From NCBI GenBank assembly GCA_005784505.1, contig VCAZ01000038.1:1654898-1718897 (forward strand): a stretch of 64,000 nt of DNA, given 5' to 3'. A model generated the notes under the pieces. It had not been told where the DNA came from. It searched no databases and saw only the letters and a program-made list of their open reading frames with translations. The translations under genes and the position numbers were made by a program. This document shows positions 47,701 through 59,600 of the stretch, one piece after another (position 1 is the stretch's first letter; the number at the start of each line of letters is the position of its first letter). The DNA comes from Bagarius yarrelli (lineage: Eukaryota; Chordata; Actinopteri; Siluriformes; Sisoridae).

Positions 47701-50700
47701 TAATTGTAGTTATAGAATATAAAATATAGTTATAAATTATAGTATTTTATATATATATATATGTATTCTCCTGAAGCACAAACTGCAGATTATACTGCAG
47801 TTGCATTATGGGTCGTTAACGAGTTTGCGCTGGTGATGAAGTGTTAATGAAGCTCGATTGGAGCGTCAGAAAACCCACAACGCTCCAACTTTCAAATCAC
47901 GCCTCTCCACTTACTCACTCTGGTTGAAAGTAGGGGGCTGCAAGTACTACAGCTCCCTCTTGTGGCTAATAAAAGTGTGATTTAACAATCACGGTTAGGA
48001 CAGATAATTGCGATTAAACGATTTATTTAATAATCTTAATAAATAATACATGTTTTAAAGGTAAACTTGTAAAGGTGGTAGTATATTTTTGAAATATATA
48101 CTTAAAATCTCTGGGGGTATTGTAGGTCAATTATTTGGTCAAAGGGGTTCGGCTGACAAAAAAGTTTTGTAAGGATTTGCACAGCCCAAGCACATGATTT
48201 GACCTGAGGCCCAACGCCGCATCACATGGTACTTTATTGCACATAAATTAATCTGGACTAAATAACTGAATAAGAAAAATAAAGATTCATGTGTGATCAC
48301 AATAATCAGTATCAATTATTACTTTTTTTACTTTATTTTGATTGGATTTATTGATTCCGGTTGTTATTTTGCTATTTGATATGTAAATGAATAAATAAAA
48401 AACCAAAAACGTTTAAACCCACCCCTGCTGCATTGTAGGCTTTCACCCAGAACAGGTAGGTGGTGCTGGGAAGAAGCTGGTTCACAGTGCAGTGAAGTTC
48501 TGCGCCCTGAAACACGGTTAGCTGAGGGTCTCCCAATGATTGAGACATTTCCACACAGTACTGAGACACTGCAGCCCCTCCGTCACACACTGGAGCCTCT
48601 GCAACACACATTTACACTAAAACTCTGTTACTGAATTAAAAAACTAAACAAAAACTAATTATATATCCGATAATAACAGAAGGTAAAATTCTGCATACAG
48701 TAAATACTAAATTATAAAGAAAAAAATTAATAATGCAATTTGTCCTATATAATATATATATATATATAAAAACAATTATACTGGTATCTTGACTTATGAG
48801 TGTCCCCAAATAATGAGTTTTTCGAGATACGAGTCGTCTCTCGTTTGATTTTTTGCTTTGAGTTGCGAGCTAAAATTCGGATTATGGGGCAGCTTTAGAC
48901 ACCCAACTACTAGTTGACGTAGCGAACGCTACAGTGAACATCCGCCCTAACATCCGCCCAGCATCCCGTTTCTCACTCGATAGCTAGTCAGACAAGCAGG
49001 TCAGACGACTCCACTTGCTAACGCACTTGCTAGCGCACATGTCTCACTCGATAGCTAGTCAGACATGCACATTAGCAAATGTGTTAGTAAGTGGAGTCGT
49101 CTGATCTCCAAGGTAAATGCTGTACATTATACTTAATAAAAACAGTTTATTGCGGTACATCCTATTGTATTGTTTTTTTAATACAAAATTCATTATTTAT
49201 ATGTTTATTTTTCTTATTTTTATATTTATTTCTTATCTAGTGTATTTTTGGGGACCCGGAACGGATTAATGGCATTTCAACGGGAAAATTTGATTTGACA
49301 TATGAGTAATTTGAGTTTGATCACGGAACAAATTAAACTCGTAAGTCAAGGCACCCCTGTAGAAGCATATAAGCAGATACATAAAAGAAGAAATTATTAT
49401 TCTAATTATTATTTTATTGTTCTGTGCTGTATTTATTGAATAAATTTTGTGACTCTTTAATTCCAACAATTTTCTCTAACAAAATCTAATTTTTAGTGTA
49501 GAAATGTTAAAAAGTTCACCCCATTTGAGTGAAATCTCTGAGGATGTGGCTCCCCCTGCAGGACGCAAGGCTTGGCACGATCCAGGAGGAAGAGGGGCGA
49601 TTTGCACACAAAGACTGTCCGACACCTGAAGTTGACAAAAAGATGTTCTTTGATTACGACGCTAATAAACGTCTATGCTACGTTATAAACCTCCTAAACA
49701 TTCGGATGTTATTACCTGACTCCGGCCTCCCAAACTCTCACAATACACACGCAGATTGTACCATCTTCCCTCCTGCAAGCCTTCACACACATGCTGTGTA
49801 AGAGGCCCACGGTACACAACATCCCATTGGTGATCTACATACACACACACACACACTATTAGTTTTTAGTTTCTTAAATCTAATATCATGATAGTCCAGA
49901 TGTTTCTCTCACCACTCTGACTAAGTTCCAGTACATATAAAGTGATCGGTGATCCTCCATCATCCTCTGGAGCCTCTAAACAATATATGAAAAAATTAAG
50001 AACATATTAAGTGTGAGAAATTAAATTATTCACGCTCAATAATTTTCTAACGTATTAGACGAGGTAAATCATGCAGTGGCGGGAAAATCAGTAATAACTG
50101 ACTCGGCAAAGTGCGAAAGGCCAAAGATGTCAATTCTCTAGACTTTCCATATACATCTATGTTTACAACTAACCCCAGGTGTAGTCTGTGTGTTGTGTGT
50201 GTGTGTGTGCATGTGTGTATGACTCCACCTTACCCCAGACCACCTGCAGGCTGTGTGGTTGTACAGAACCCTGAACGGATGGTTTTCCTGGTCTGCCTGG
50301 TTGGTCTGGCAGTGTTCTGTAATCTACTACTGCACTAGACACGATGTAACCGTCTGGTCCGGTCACAGACACCTGATTGTTAGAGACAAATAAGGTGTTA
50401 TTTCGATTTTCTTCGCACAAAAAATTATTACAGTTGAACCACTGATGTCACATGACTGATGACTTTGTGGATCATCTGGTTACTTTTCTGGGGCTTGAAT
50501 GTGGTATTTACTTTGTTGTTTATAGGAGGAACTAAGAACCTTAGATTTCCTCAAAAATATCTAACAATGTGTTCTGAAGATTAAAGAAGGTCTTAAGGGT
50601 TTGGAACAACACCAGGGGGAGTAATTAATGACAGAATTTGTACTTCTACCCTTTTAACTATTGTTTTTTCCTATGAATTGATTTATAATGCTATTTCAAG

Positions 50701-53700
50701 CCTTCTCCTTTGGCTGTTCCCTTTTAGGGGTCACCACAGCGAATCATCTGTCTCCCCCTAACCCTATTCTCTACATCCTCTTCACTCACACCCACTAACT
50801 CCATGTCCTCGTTTATATTGCATCCATATACCACCTATTTGATCTTCCTCTTTGCCTTCTGCCTGGAAGCTTTATTTATAACATCCTTCTACCAATATAT
50901 TCACTATCCCTCCTCTGTACATGTCCAAACCACCTTAATCCAAAATGATGTAAATTATTTATTCATTTATTAATCTTCTATAGCCGCTTATTCCCTAATC
51001 CGGGGTCACAGGGATCTGCTGGAGCCTATCCCACCCTGGACAGGTTGCCAGTCTATCACAGGAAATGATGTAATATTAGAATATTAGAATCTTTACTGTG
51101 ATAATATATTTTTGTACATAGTGTCACAGGAAGCCGGAAATCTTTCCCAGAAAAAATGAGTACAAGGCGGAAGTCCATCCTGCACAGGGTATTAACACAA
51201 TCAGGATACACACCCACACCCACCCACACCCATTCACACATTAAAAACAATTTGTCTTTAGACTGGAGGATAATTATATCATATCTGGAGAAATGTCCTG
51301 AAACAAAAGGGTATTTAATAACCTGACCTTTCCCCCCCATCACTCACTCTGAATCGGTAGACGGTGGACTGCCTGAGCTCCTTCACTATACAGGATTGTT
51401 CCTCTCCTCTGTGCTTCGTCTGAAAACCACACCCCTGTACAGGAAAAAAAAATCATCATTTCACAAACATTTTACAAACAACACGACTCTTTTGCTTATT
51501 AACTGTGAACTCATTTCCTGGCAAGAAACAATGTTGTTGTTGTGACTGTTTATAATCTTTAACATGCCACTGTGGTTAAGCAGAATTTGTCCACAGACAG
51601 ATGTGCGAGTGGACTGTATGAATAGTCTCAAACATCTGCATGGTACTGAGCCCACTCCACATCTGCAGGAATCAGACGTGGAAATAAATGATTAAAGTTC
51701 AAGTTAGCAGCTGTACTGAATCTCAGCACGTCTAAATAATCGTTTTATTATGAGAGCTGCACGATACTGGAAAGAAAACTGACATTGCGATATTTCGTTT
51801 TTCTGAAATAAATATATGACAATATGAAAATATTCTCCAGATGACTTGAATATTTCTATTTGTGTAGAATGATTACGACACCCTACCCCTTTACACACTA
51901 GTGTTACCCCCTTTGGCTGAATTAAGTTAGACGAGACGCTTCTTGTAGCCATCTACCAATCTCAGACATCAGTCTGCTTAAAGTTCACCCCACTCCTCAT
52001 TGTATAATTCTTTCAGCTGTAAGATGTTTAAGAGGTTTCTTGCAAGTCGCCTCACAGCATCTTAATGGAATTCAGATCTGGGCTTTGACTCGGCCATTCC
52101 AGGACTCTCAATTTCTTAGTTTTCAGCCAGTCCTTGATAGATTTACTGGTATGTTTTGGATCACTGTCATGTTGCAGGGTCCAGACCTTCTTCAGCTTTA
52201 ACTTTTTTACAGCTGTTCCTCAAGCACCCTCTGACACACGGTAAAATCCATGGTGGATTTTATGATGGTGAGCTGGCCAGGTCCTGCTGCAGCAAAGCAT
52301 CCCCATACCAGGACTCTTCCACCTCCATGGTTTATAGTTGGTATAAGGTTCCTTTTCGGGAATGCTGTATTTGGTTTACGCCAAAGGTGTCCTCTGTTTC
52401 AGTGTCCAAATCATTTTATCTTAGACTCATCTGTCGAAAGAATGTTTTTCGAAGACGCCCTGGTCTTTGTCTATATTCTCTTTGGAAAACTTTAGTCTGG
52501 CTTTCGTGTTTTTCTTCGAGAGCAAAGGTTTTCTCCTTGCACACCTGCCATGGAAGTTAAACTAGTGTAGTCTCCACAGTCTAACACTTTACAAATTAGA
52601 CCCTCTGAATAAAAACCTTCTCCCAAATACCAGAAATGTACCTGTTAATAGGGGAGTACTAAATTTTAAATTGGTGGACAGCAAATCAGAAGACTGTAGC
52701 TTTAATTTTCAAGACCACCAAGTCTCTAGGCACGTCCCTCTAACCCTCAAACCTCATTCATGCATTAAATTAACCATTAACCATTCATACTGTTTTCTTC
52801 AACAGAAACCTTCTGCTTTGCTACACACTTACCGATCCGATCTCTTCCATCTCCAAAGTGTAAGTGTGTGTGTCTCGACCGGCTGTCCCACAGAGGGCGC
52901 TCCAATCCAGACTCAGCCATGTTACTCCAGCTTCTACGAGACGAGGTGAAGGTGGAGGAGCAGGAGGAAGAGACGTGGCACCGGCCGTGCAACAATTTAG
53001 AACAGCACTGAAGGCACTAGAAAGAGAACACACACACATACACACATATAAACACACTTCCTGTTTTAGCAAATGAAAAACACATGAAATGTGTACATAG
53101 ATCGCAGAAAAAAATGCCGCAACTTATTCTGGAACGAGTCTGAACATTTACTGTATGTAACTGTAGCGGATAAAAAGCTCACCTCATTCCGACATCGTTT
53201 TTAGCAGCAAGTCGGAAGGCATATTTAGTTGAAGGCATGAGGTGCACAACTTTATACTGCTTGGCAAGGCCACTGTAAATCTCCGTAAATGCACTTTGTT
53301 TTTCCTGCTAATTACAAAATGTTATTAGTAACGCAGCACCCAGACGGCAAAACTGGTTTGGTGTCAGATTCTCACCTCGTATTCCAAGCAAAAGCCAGTG
53401 ATTTTTGAGCCGTTGTCATTGGGCGACTGGGACAGAAATGCCGGAAAAAAAATTAGCTGATGATTATTATGATTCATTCAAAATATAATAAATGATTATA
53501 ACGGTTAAGGGGGGATAAAACAGAGGGTGTGTGTGAAAGGGTCCTACTCTCCACTGAAGAGTTATAGAGCTCTTAGTGCGCTGGACAAGTCGAGGGACTG
53601 CAGGAGGGTCCGGGATGCTGCACAGGGTGGTGAAGGTTACACACTCTGATGGGGCTCCTTTCATTGACCTACACACCACACACACCCTTATACACACACA

Positions 53701-56222
53701 CACGGAAGGAGAAAGAGTTAGTGTACAAACAGGACTAAAGAATTGCATTTATACACACAGGATAAATAAAAAAATAAAATAAAACGTCAGAGAAAGTTAA
53801 TATTTGACGCAGTAAGTAATTATATGGGAGCCGAAACAATAAAAAGCTTACATTAAATTTTTTTTTATAATATTGGATATTTCAATGCATAAATATAATT
53901 AATATAAAATCAATATGAAAAAACTATAAACTATTTAAATACTAATGTTTATTAGAATAATTTTTAAAATTTAGAACACAAATATTTATTGAACAAGATC
54001 CTCAAAATGAACTCTGGGAATAAAAGTCATATTTTTCGACATAATTAAATAAAAAATAACACAGGCCTTTACGTTATTAATTATCACACCAGTTTTATTA
54101 TGAATCAGCACAAATATTATCAAACAGACCAATAAAAGTATTTCTTGTCTGACTTCATTAAAAGAAATTCAATTGGGTGGAATCACTGCAATCTCTGGCA
54201 ACCCTGTGGGTCGGATTCAGGACTAGGCCGGCAAAGACGTCAAACACACATTAGTTCCCACCAGAATAAAAAAAACAAAACAAAAAATACCAACTGTATT
54301 AATTGCTTTACTAGCAGAACGAATTAAACCAGGACTAACCAGGACAACCGCACTGACTTCAACCTGCAAAATGACTGATATTTGATGTGTGTGGCTGCTG
54401 GTACGGCATTTTACAGCTTCCTGATTAACACGATAAACTATGACCTCCATTAGTTCAAGTTCAAGGAGCTTTATTGTCATTTCAACCATATATAGCAGAT
54501 GCAGTACACAGTGAGATGAGATAACGTTTCTCCAGGACCCCCTGGTGCTACACAAAACATAGAATTTTACAAAACAACAAAGAGCCACTAAACAGAATAG
54601 ACATAAAGTGCATGTGTGCAACCTGGTGCAGACCAGTGCAGAAACAGACAGTGCAATAAACAATACAAACATTACAAAGACAATAGAGGACAGAACATAA
54701 CGCAACAGCGCCAACCATACTGTAAGATGAGGTAGACATGAAATGTGCAAATTAACAATATTGTGCAAATAGCATTGTAAAGTGACTGAGCTTAACGAAA
54801 AAAAGTTTGAGTGTGTGCGTATTTGTGGGTTGAGGTAGTTCAGTTCCGTGTGTTGAGCAGCCTGGTGGCTTGAGGAAAGAAACTGTTACACATTCGGGTT
54901 GTGAGGGTCCGAATGCTACGGTACCTTTTTCCAGAGGGTGTGAAGAGTGAGTGTGAGGGGTGTGTGGGGTCCTCCACAATGCTGTTAGCTTTGCGGCTGC
55001 AGCGTGTGGTATAGATGTATATATTAAAGTCCTAATGAGACTAAGACAAAGACATGTGCATGTCTCACCTGGCATAATAGTGTGCTGCAGGTCGGAGTTC
55101 TCCTAGTGTCCATGTAGTGTCTTTCCCTCTGAAAGAAAGTTCAATATTACGTGAATTTTGGACAAAAACTGTTCAGAATCTTGTTCCTATAGTACATGAC
55201 ATCTTATAGCATCTTATAAGGACACTAGATCGGAACCTATGCACTTATTAGGGATTATGGAAGCGGGAAATACTCACTGGTACACAAGTTTAAAATCTCC
55301 CTCGGTGCCACTCTGAGACAAGGCCAGCTCGTAGCTGAGTGGCAGGACAGGGTGTGTGTGTAGGAGTGTATCTGCTTCTGACGATATTGGAAGTGGAGGA
55401 CGCCAGGAAAGAACTGCAGAGTTTGACGTGACACTGCCCACCTGAGTGAGACAGAGAGAAAGAGAGAGAGAATAAGAGTAAAAGACATAGAGATAGACAG
55501 AGACAGAAAGAGACAAAAAAGAAATAATGAGAGAGAGAGAAAGAGAGAGAGCGAGAAAGAGTGAGCACCCGCACGAGAAAGATAGAAAAAAAAAGAGACA
55601 GACAGATAGAGAGAGAGACAGACAGACAGACAGAAAAAAAGAGAGGGACAAACCAAGAGAAAGAGTAAATGAGAGAGAAAAAGAAAAAGCGGGACAGAGA
55701 GAGAGAGACAAAGAAAGAGAGAGACAGAGACGGAGAGAATGAGAAAGAGAGAGAGAGAGAAAGAGACAGAGACCGGGAGAAATAGAGAGAGAAAGAGACA
55801 CAGATAGAGAGTCACAGAGAAATGGGAGAGAGACAGAGAGAGAGGGAGAATAATGAAGGATAATGGTAGAATGATTGTACGTGTACTCCGACTAGAAGCA
55901 ATCAGGTTCTACACACTTACTGCTGGTTTGCTGACGGTGGAGAGCAGCTCCTGTACTCGCCTCATTTCCTCTTCTGGATCTGCAGCTGGAACGAGTCCAA
56001 TATCTTCTTTACACACATAGAACAGCTATTACACTTATTTATCCTTCATATTTTTTACATTAATACACCACGAAAAAAAAGACTTCACATGTTTGGGTCA
56101 GTAAGTTGGTCATGTGACACCTTTTAAATACTTATCTACGTTTCCATTAGTCGGATTTGAGCGTTTCTATCTCATGTACAGTGCTAAAAAGTCCAACACA
56201 ACAGTCTGGTATAAGTTTGAAG

Positions 56223-56276
<54 letters not shown>

Positions 56277-56481
56277 AGAGAGAGAGAGAGAGAGATGACA
56301 GAGAGAGAGAGAGAGACAGAGAGAGAGAGGTGAGAGGAGCAGAGAGAGAGAGAGAGAGATGAGAGGCAGAGAGAGAGAGGAGAAAGAGAGCAGAGGAGAG
56401 ACAGAGAGAGAGAGAGACAGAGAGAGAGAGAGAGCAGAGAGAGAGAGAGATGACAGAGAGAGAGAGAGAGAGAGAGAGGGG

Positions 56482-56525
<44 letters not shown>

Positions 56526-56638
56526 AGACAGAGAGAGAGAGAGAGGGTGAGAGAGAGCAGAGTGACAGGGAAGAGAGAGACAGGAAGAAAGAGACATGAA
56601 GATAGTGAGACAGGGAGAGACAGGAAGAGAGAGACATG

Positions 56639-56688
<50 letters not shown>

Positions 56689-59600
56689 GACAGAGAGTGA
56701 CAGGGAGAGAGAGACAAGAAGAAAGAGGGACAGAGCTATAGTTAATGATCAGCCCGTGAGAATGGGAAGGAGTGTGACCCCCCAGCGAGCAGCATTAGGT
56801 TGTGACACAGGAAGCAGAGCTGTTCATCATGTTCTCCAATGAGCTTGCTTCATTCCTTGTCATAAATTACAGACACTTTACTATGGACACATTCACTAAA
56901 GGACTGACAGAAGCTCATCAGAGCGGAAACATCCGCTTCAAAATCAATGGACTTTAATTTGGGGTTTTAAAATTGACCGATACCGATAATCGATCGACCC
57001 CAAGATTCAATAACTGCAGGCTGTATAAGATAACTGTGTAACTCAACATGTGCGTAATTCACCTTTGACCTCGTAGTCATTAGGAGGGGAGCCTCTGTTC
57101 CGGACTGTGTGTTTAAGACGTGGTGGTGTTGGAGAGGCTGTCATGCCTGTTCGAACTTTGCCGTGTCCGTTGTGGGTGAGTGGCATTCCATTAGCAGCAC
57201 CCAGATGCCCGCCTTTCAGTCTCCGCTGTAGCTGTTCCTGCATTTTTACTGCACGTTCTTCACGGATGGGCACTGACACACTGTGGCACATCATGTCTGC
57301 ATGCATAAAGATAGACACACACACACACATACCTCAAGGATAAGCAAGTCGTAAATTTAGTAATTAGGTCATTGAATAAGTAGGCGCTGTCCCATGTTTC
57401 AGTAACTGACTCAGCTGAACGGGCTTAAGAAATGTAAGTAATGTCCTTTGATAACATACAACTGTAAGACATCAAGACATGATTCTGTCAAAGTCAGAAA
57501 GAAATGTTCTTTCTATGAGAATTGTGGTTCTGTTCTTCTGTTCCTTTACAATTATCTAGATGTCCACCAGGCATCACTGCATAAACAAATAAGTTATTCC
57601 AGTCCAAGTCGTCCTTGTGTCTCATGCAGCTGCCTTTTCTTGTCTTCTCAAAAATTCTAATAAATTTATCAAATTACAGATAGAAATTACAAATTACTTT
57701 AGTTGATATATTTTCTATATTTTAGTCTAGAAAAAAAGATGATGCTCCTGCACAATATTTACTCACATTAGTCAGATCTTTTGAGCTGCATAATTGTGTG
57801 TGCGCCAAGCATTTGTCACATAATTAACTGACTGGACGCAATTACAGGTGGGACACACCAGCACGTTACAATCCTTAAAATTGTGCCTGGAGAATCATTC
57901 TTTAAAGAACAGTAATTTTTGCAGTGGGTGAAGACAGACATGACTACACAGGACTCCACTCATGGGCGTCGTTAGACCTAGGGCTGTGCGATTTAGGAAA
58001 AATATCTAATTGTTTTTTTGACAAATATTGCGATTCAGTCTTGCTAATATTGTCCATCAAACACTCCCTAGATTCAATAATTCCTCGTAGTCCAGCAGAT
58101 GCAGTGCTTTTCTACCAAATAGATGGTTATTTTTGCTGTCGAACGGTCGTTTGATCTTATCTGACCTCATGTCACATGTAACCCTGCAATAGCACAGTTT
58201 GACCAGTGTGGCGCTGTAGCACAGGACTAATTAAATTTAAGAATATTTCAAACAGGAAGACAAAATAAATAGTTTTAATATAAGTAATTTTCTTGTTTTA
58301 TGTATTTGAATATAATATAACATTTATTTTTAATTAGTTGCCTAAGCCAGAAAAATTGTCGATTAATTGAATAATCGTTCCAATAACCGCTGATTAATCG
58401 ACTTATTAAAATCGACTATTTGTTGTCTAGTAGCTCTTGTATAAAATCTAATATCTAACTTTTCTTGCCTGTTACTATTACACAATATTCCTAAAAAATA
58501 CTGCATCTACACTACAAACAGCATATAAAAGCATTCATTTATTCATTCATTCATTTATCTCCTAGTTCTAATTTATAATACACATTGTTGCAGGCAGCCT
58601 TAAGGAGGGACACCAAGGACCACCAAGATACCAACCTCTCACAACAATACTACTACTACACACACACACAAAATGTTCACACTACATACACTTTAGAAAT
58701 GCCAGGAAAACCAAGTAACCCCTAAGTACAATGAAAACATGCACGTAAGCCAGAGGCAGGAGTGTGCATGTATGCGCTGCATCTCACCCTGCTCAGTGTA
58801 GATAGGAAGTGCAGGCAGCTGATGGATGTAGTGAGGAGAGAGCTCGGTGGGGTAAAAGTGAGGGTGGTGCAGCATGGCTGGTTGTGGTGGGCTGTATAGC
58901 GGGAGATGGGGGGGTACAGGGGGTAGAGAAGGATGAAAGTCCATCATATGAGGCAGAACCAGCACCTTCCACATGCCGTTCTCCTCCACCACCTGTAGGG
59001 GACACACAAGACCGCAAAACATTTCTTACATACCAATCGCCAAACATGTATCAAACTGGAATAAACTGTGATGGAGGAGGAGAGTGATGTACCTGAGATA
59101 TGTAACCTGGAGGCACGAAAATGGGAGGCACAGTGCCGTTAGGGGACACCATGGGCACCTGCGCTGGACCTAAGCACACACACAGAATGTAAATACCACT
59201 GAAAAAAACACAAAAATCAAAACAACATTCATGTGTGTTTGTGTTATGTATCTATGTACATGCACTGGTGTGCACTGAGGGTCAGTAAGTCCTTCTCTGC
59301 TGTCAGAATCACTGATCTACATTAAGAACCTTATTTCTAATATTTGTTCCATTAAATTGTATCAATTTATTCCCAACAGTTTATTCTCTTTATTTCATAG
59401 CGTTTTTCTTGCTGCACTGCTTCCGGTATGTGTGTGTCTTTTTGTCCAATCAGATTTCAGTTTCTATGAACTGCCATGTTAACCTAATCCACCCAAAGTC
59501 TTCAGAATCAGTAGTGCTGCCCATGGAACTTTAAACTATATTAGCATTGACAGATTGCTGATTGGTTAATATTATTAAAGACTTCTTTAACCAATCAGAT

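Larger units (their letters stand above)
46605..50372 (-). other. fndc3: FNDC3 gene: exons for FN3 domains 4-6
   Basis: Domain 4 starts LPDQPGRPGKPSVQGSV, with PHSLQVVW, DDGGSPITLYVLEL and WYNLRVYC. Domain 5 spans APLPPGSCQALRP, EISLKWG, AAVSQYCVEM, VNQLLPSTTYLFWVKAYNAAG. Domain 6 starts TPGVPEQCGIPNLTL, with SSVLISWE, VYEFQMEWG and LEPATRYYCRVQ. Exons 49520-49625 and 46860-46973 lack a long open frame of their own and were placed by the family match plus splice signals and phase. Confidence 0.9.
51348..55979 (-). other. fndc3: FNDC3 gene: exons for FN3 domains 1-3
   Basis: Domain 1 starts in the exon at 55921-55979 (MRRVQELLSTVSKPA; an alternative acceptor 24 nt upstream stays in frame) and has SNSAVLSWRPP and ELRPAAHYYAR. 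Domain 2 starts at IPDPPAVPRLVQR with SSITLQWR and NDNGSKITGF. Domain 3 starts at PPSPRLVEAGVTWLSLDW and ends with STVYRFR. The Trp of strand B and the Tyr of the tyrosine corner (AHYYAR, TKYAFR, TVYRFR) are present in each. Domains are split over several short exons with mixed phases, as in the mammalian genes. Confidence 0.9.

Noticed and set aside
54223..54768. Minus-strand open frame of 181 codons with hydrophobic segments
   Set aside because: Mostly the 3' tail of a LINE; the apparent membrane segments are chance.
55255..55815. Minus-strand open frames of about 180 codons rich in Ser/Leu
   Set aside because: They are translations of CT-repeat DNA overlapping the true exon 55278-55441; only the part matching the FN3 domain and ending at a donor is coding.
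56167..56717. Minus-strand frames of 156-177 codons, Ser/Leu repeats
   Set aside because: Pure (GA)n microsatellite; open in several frames at once, as expected from the repeat.
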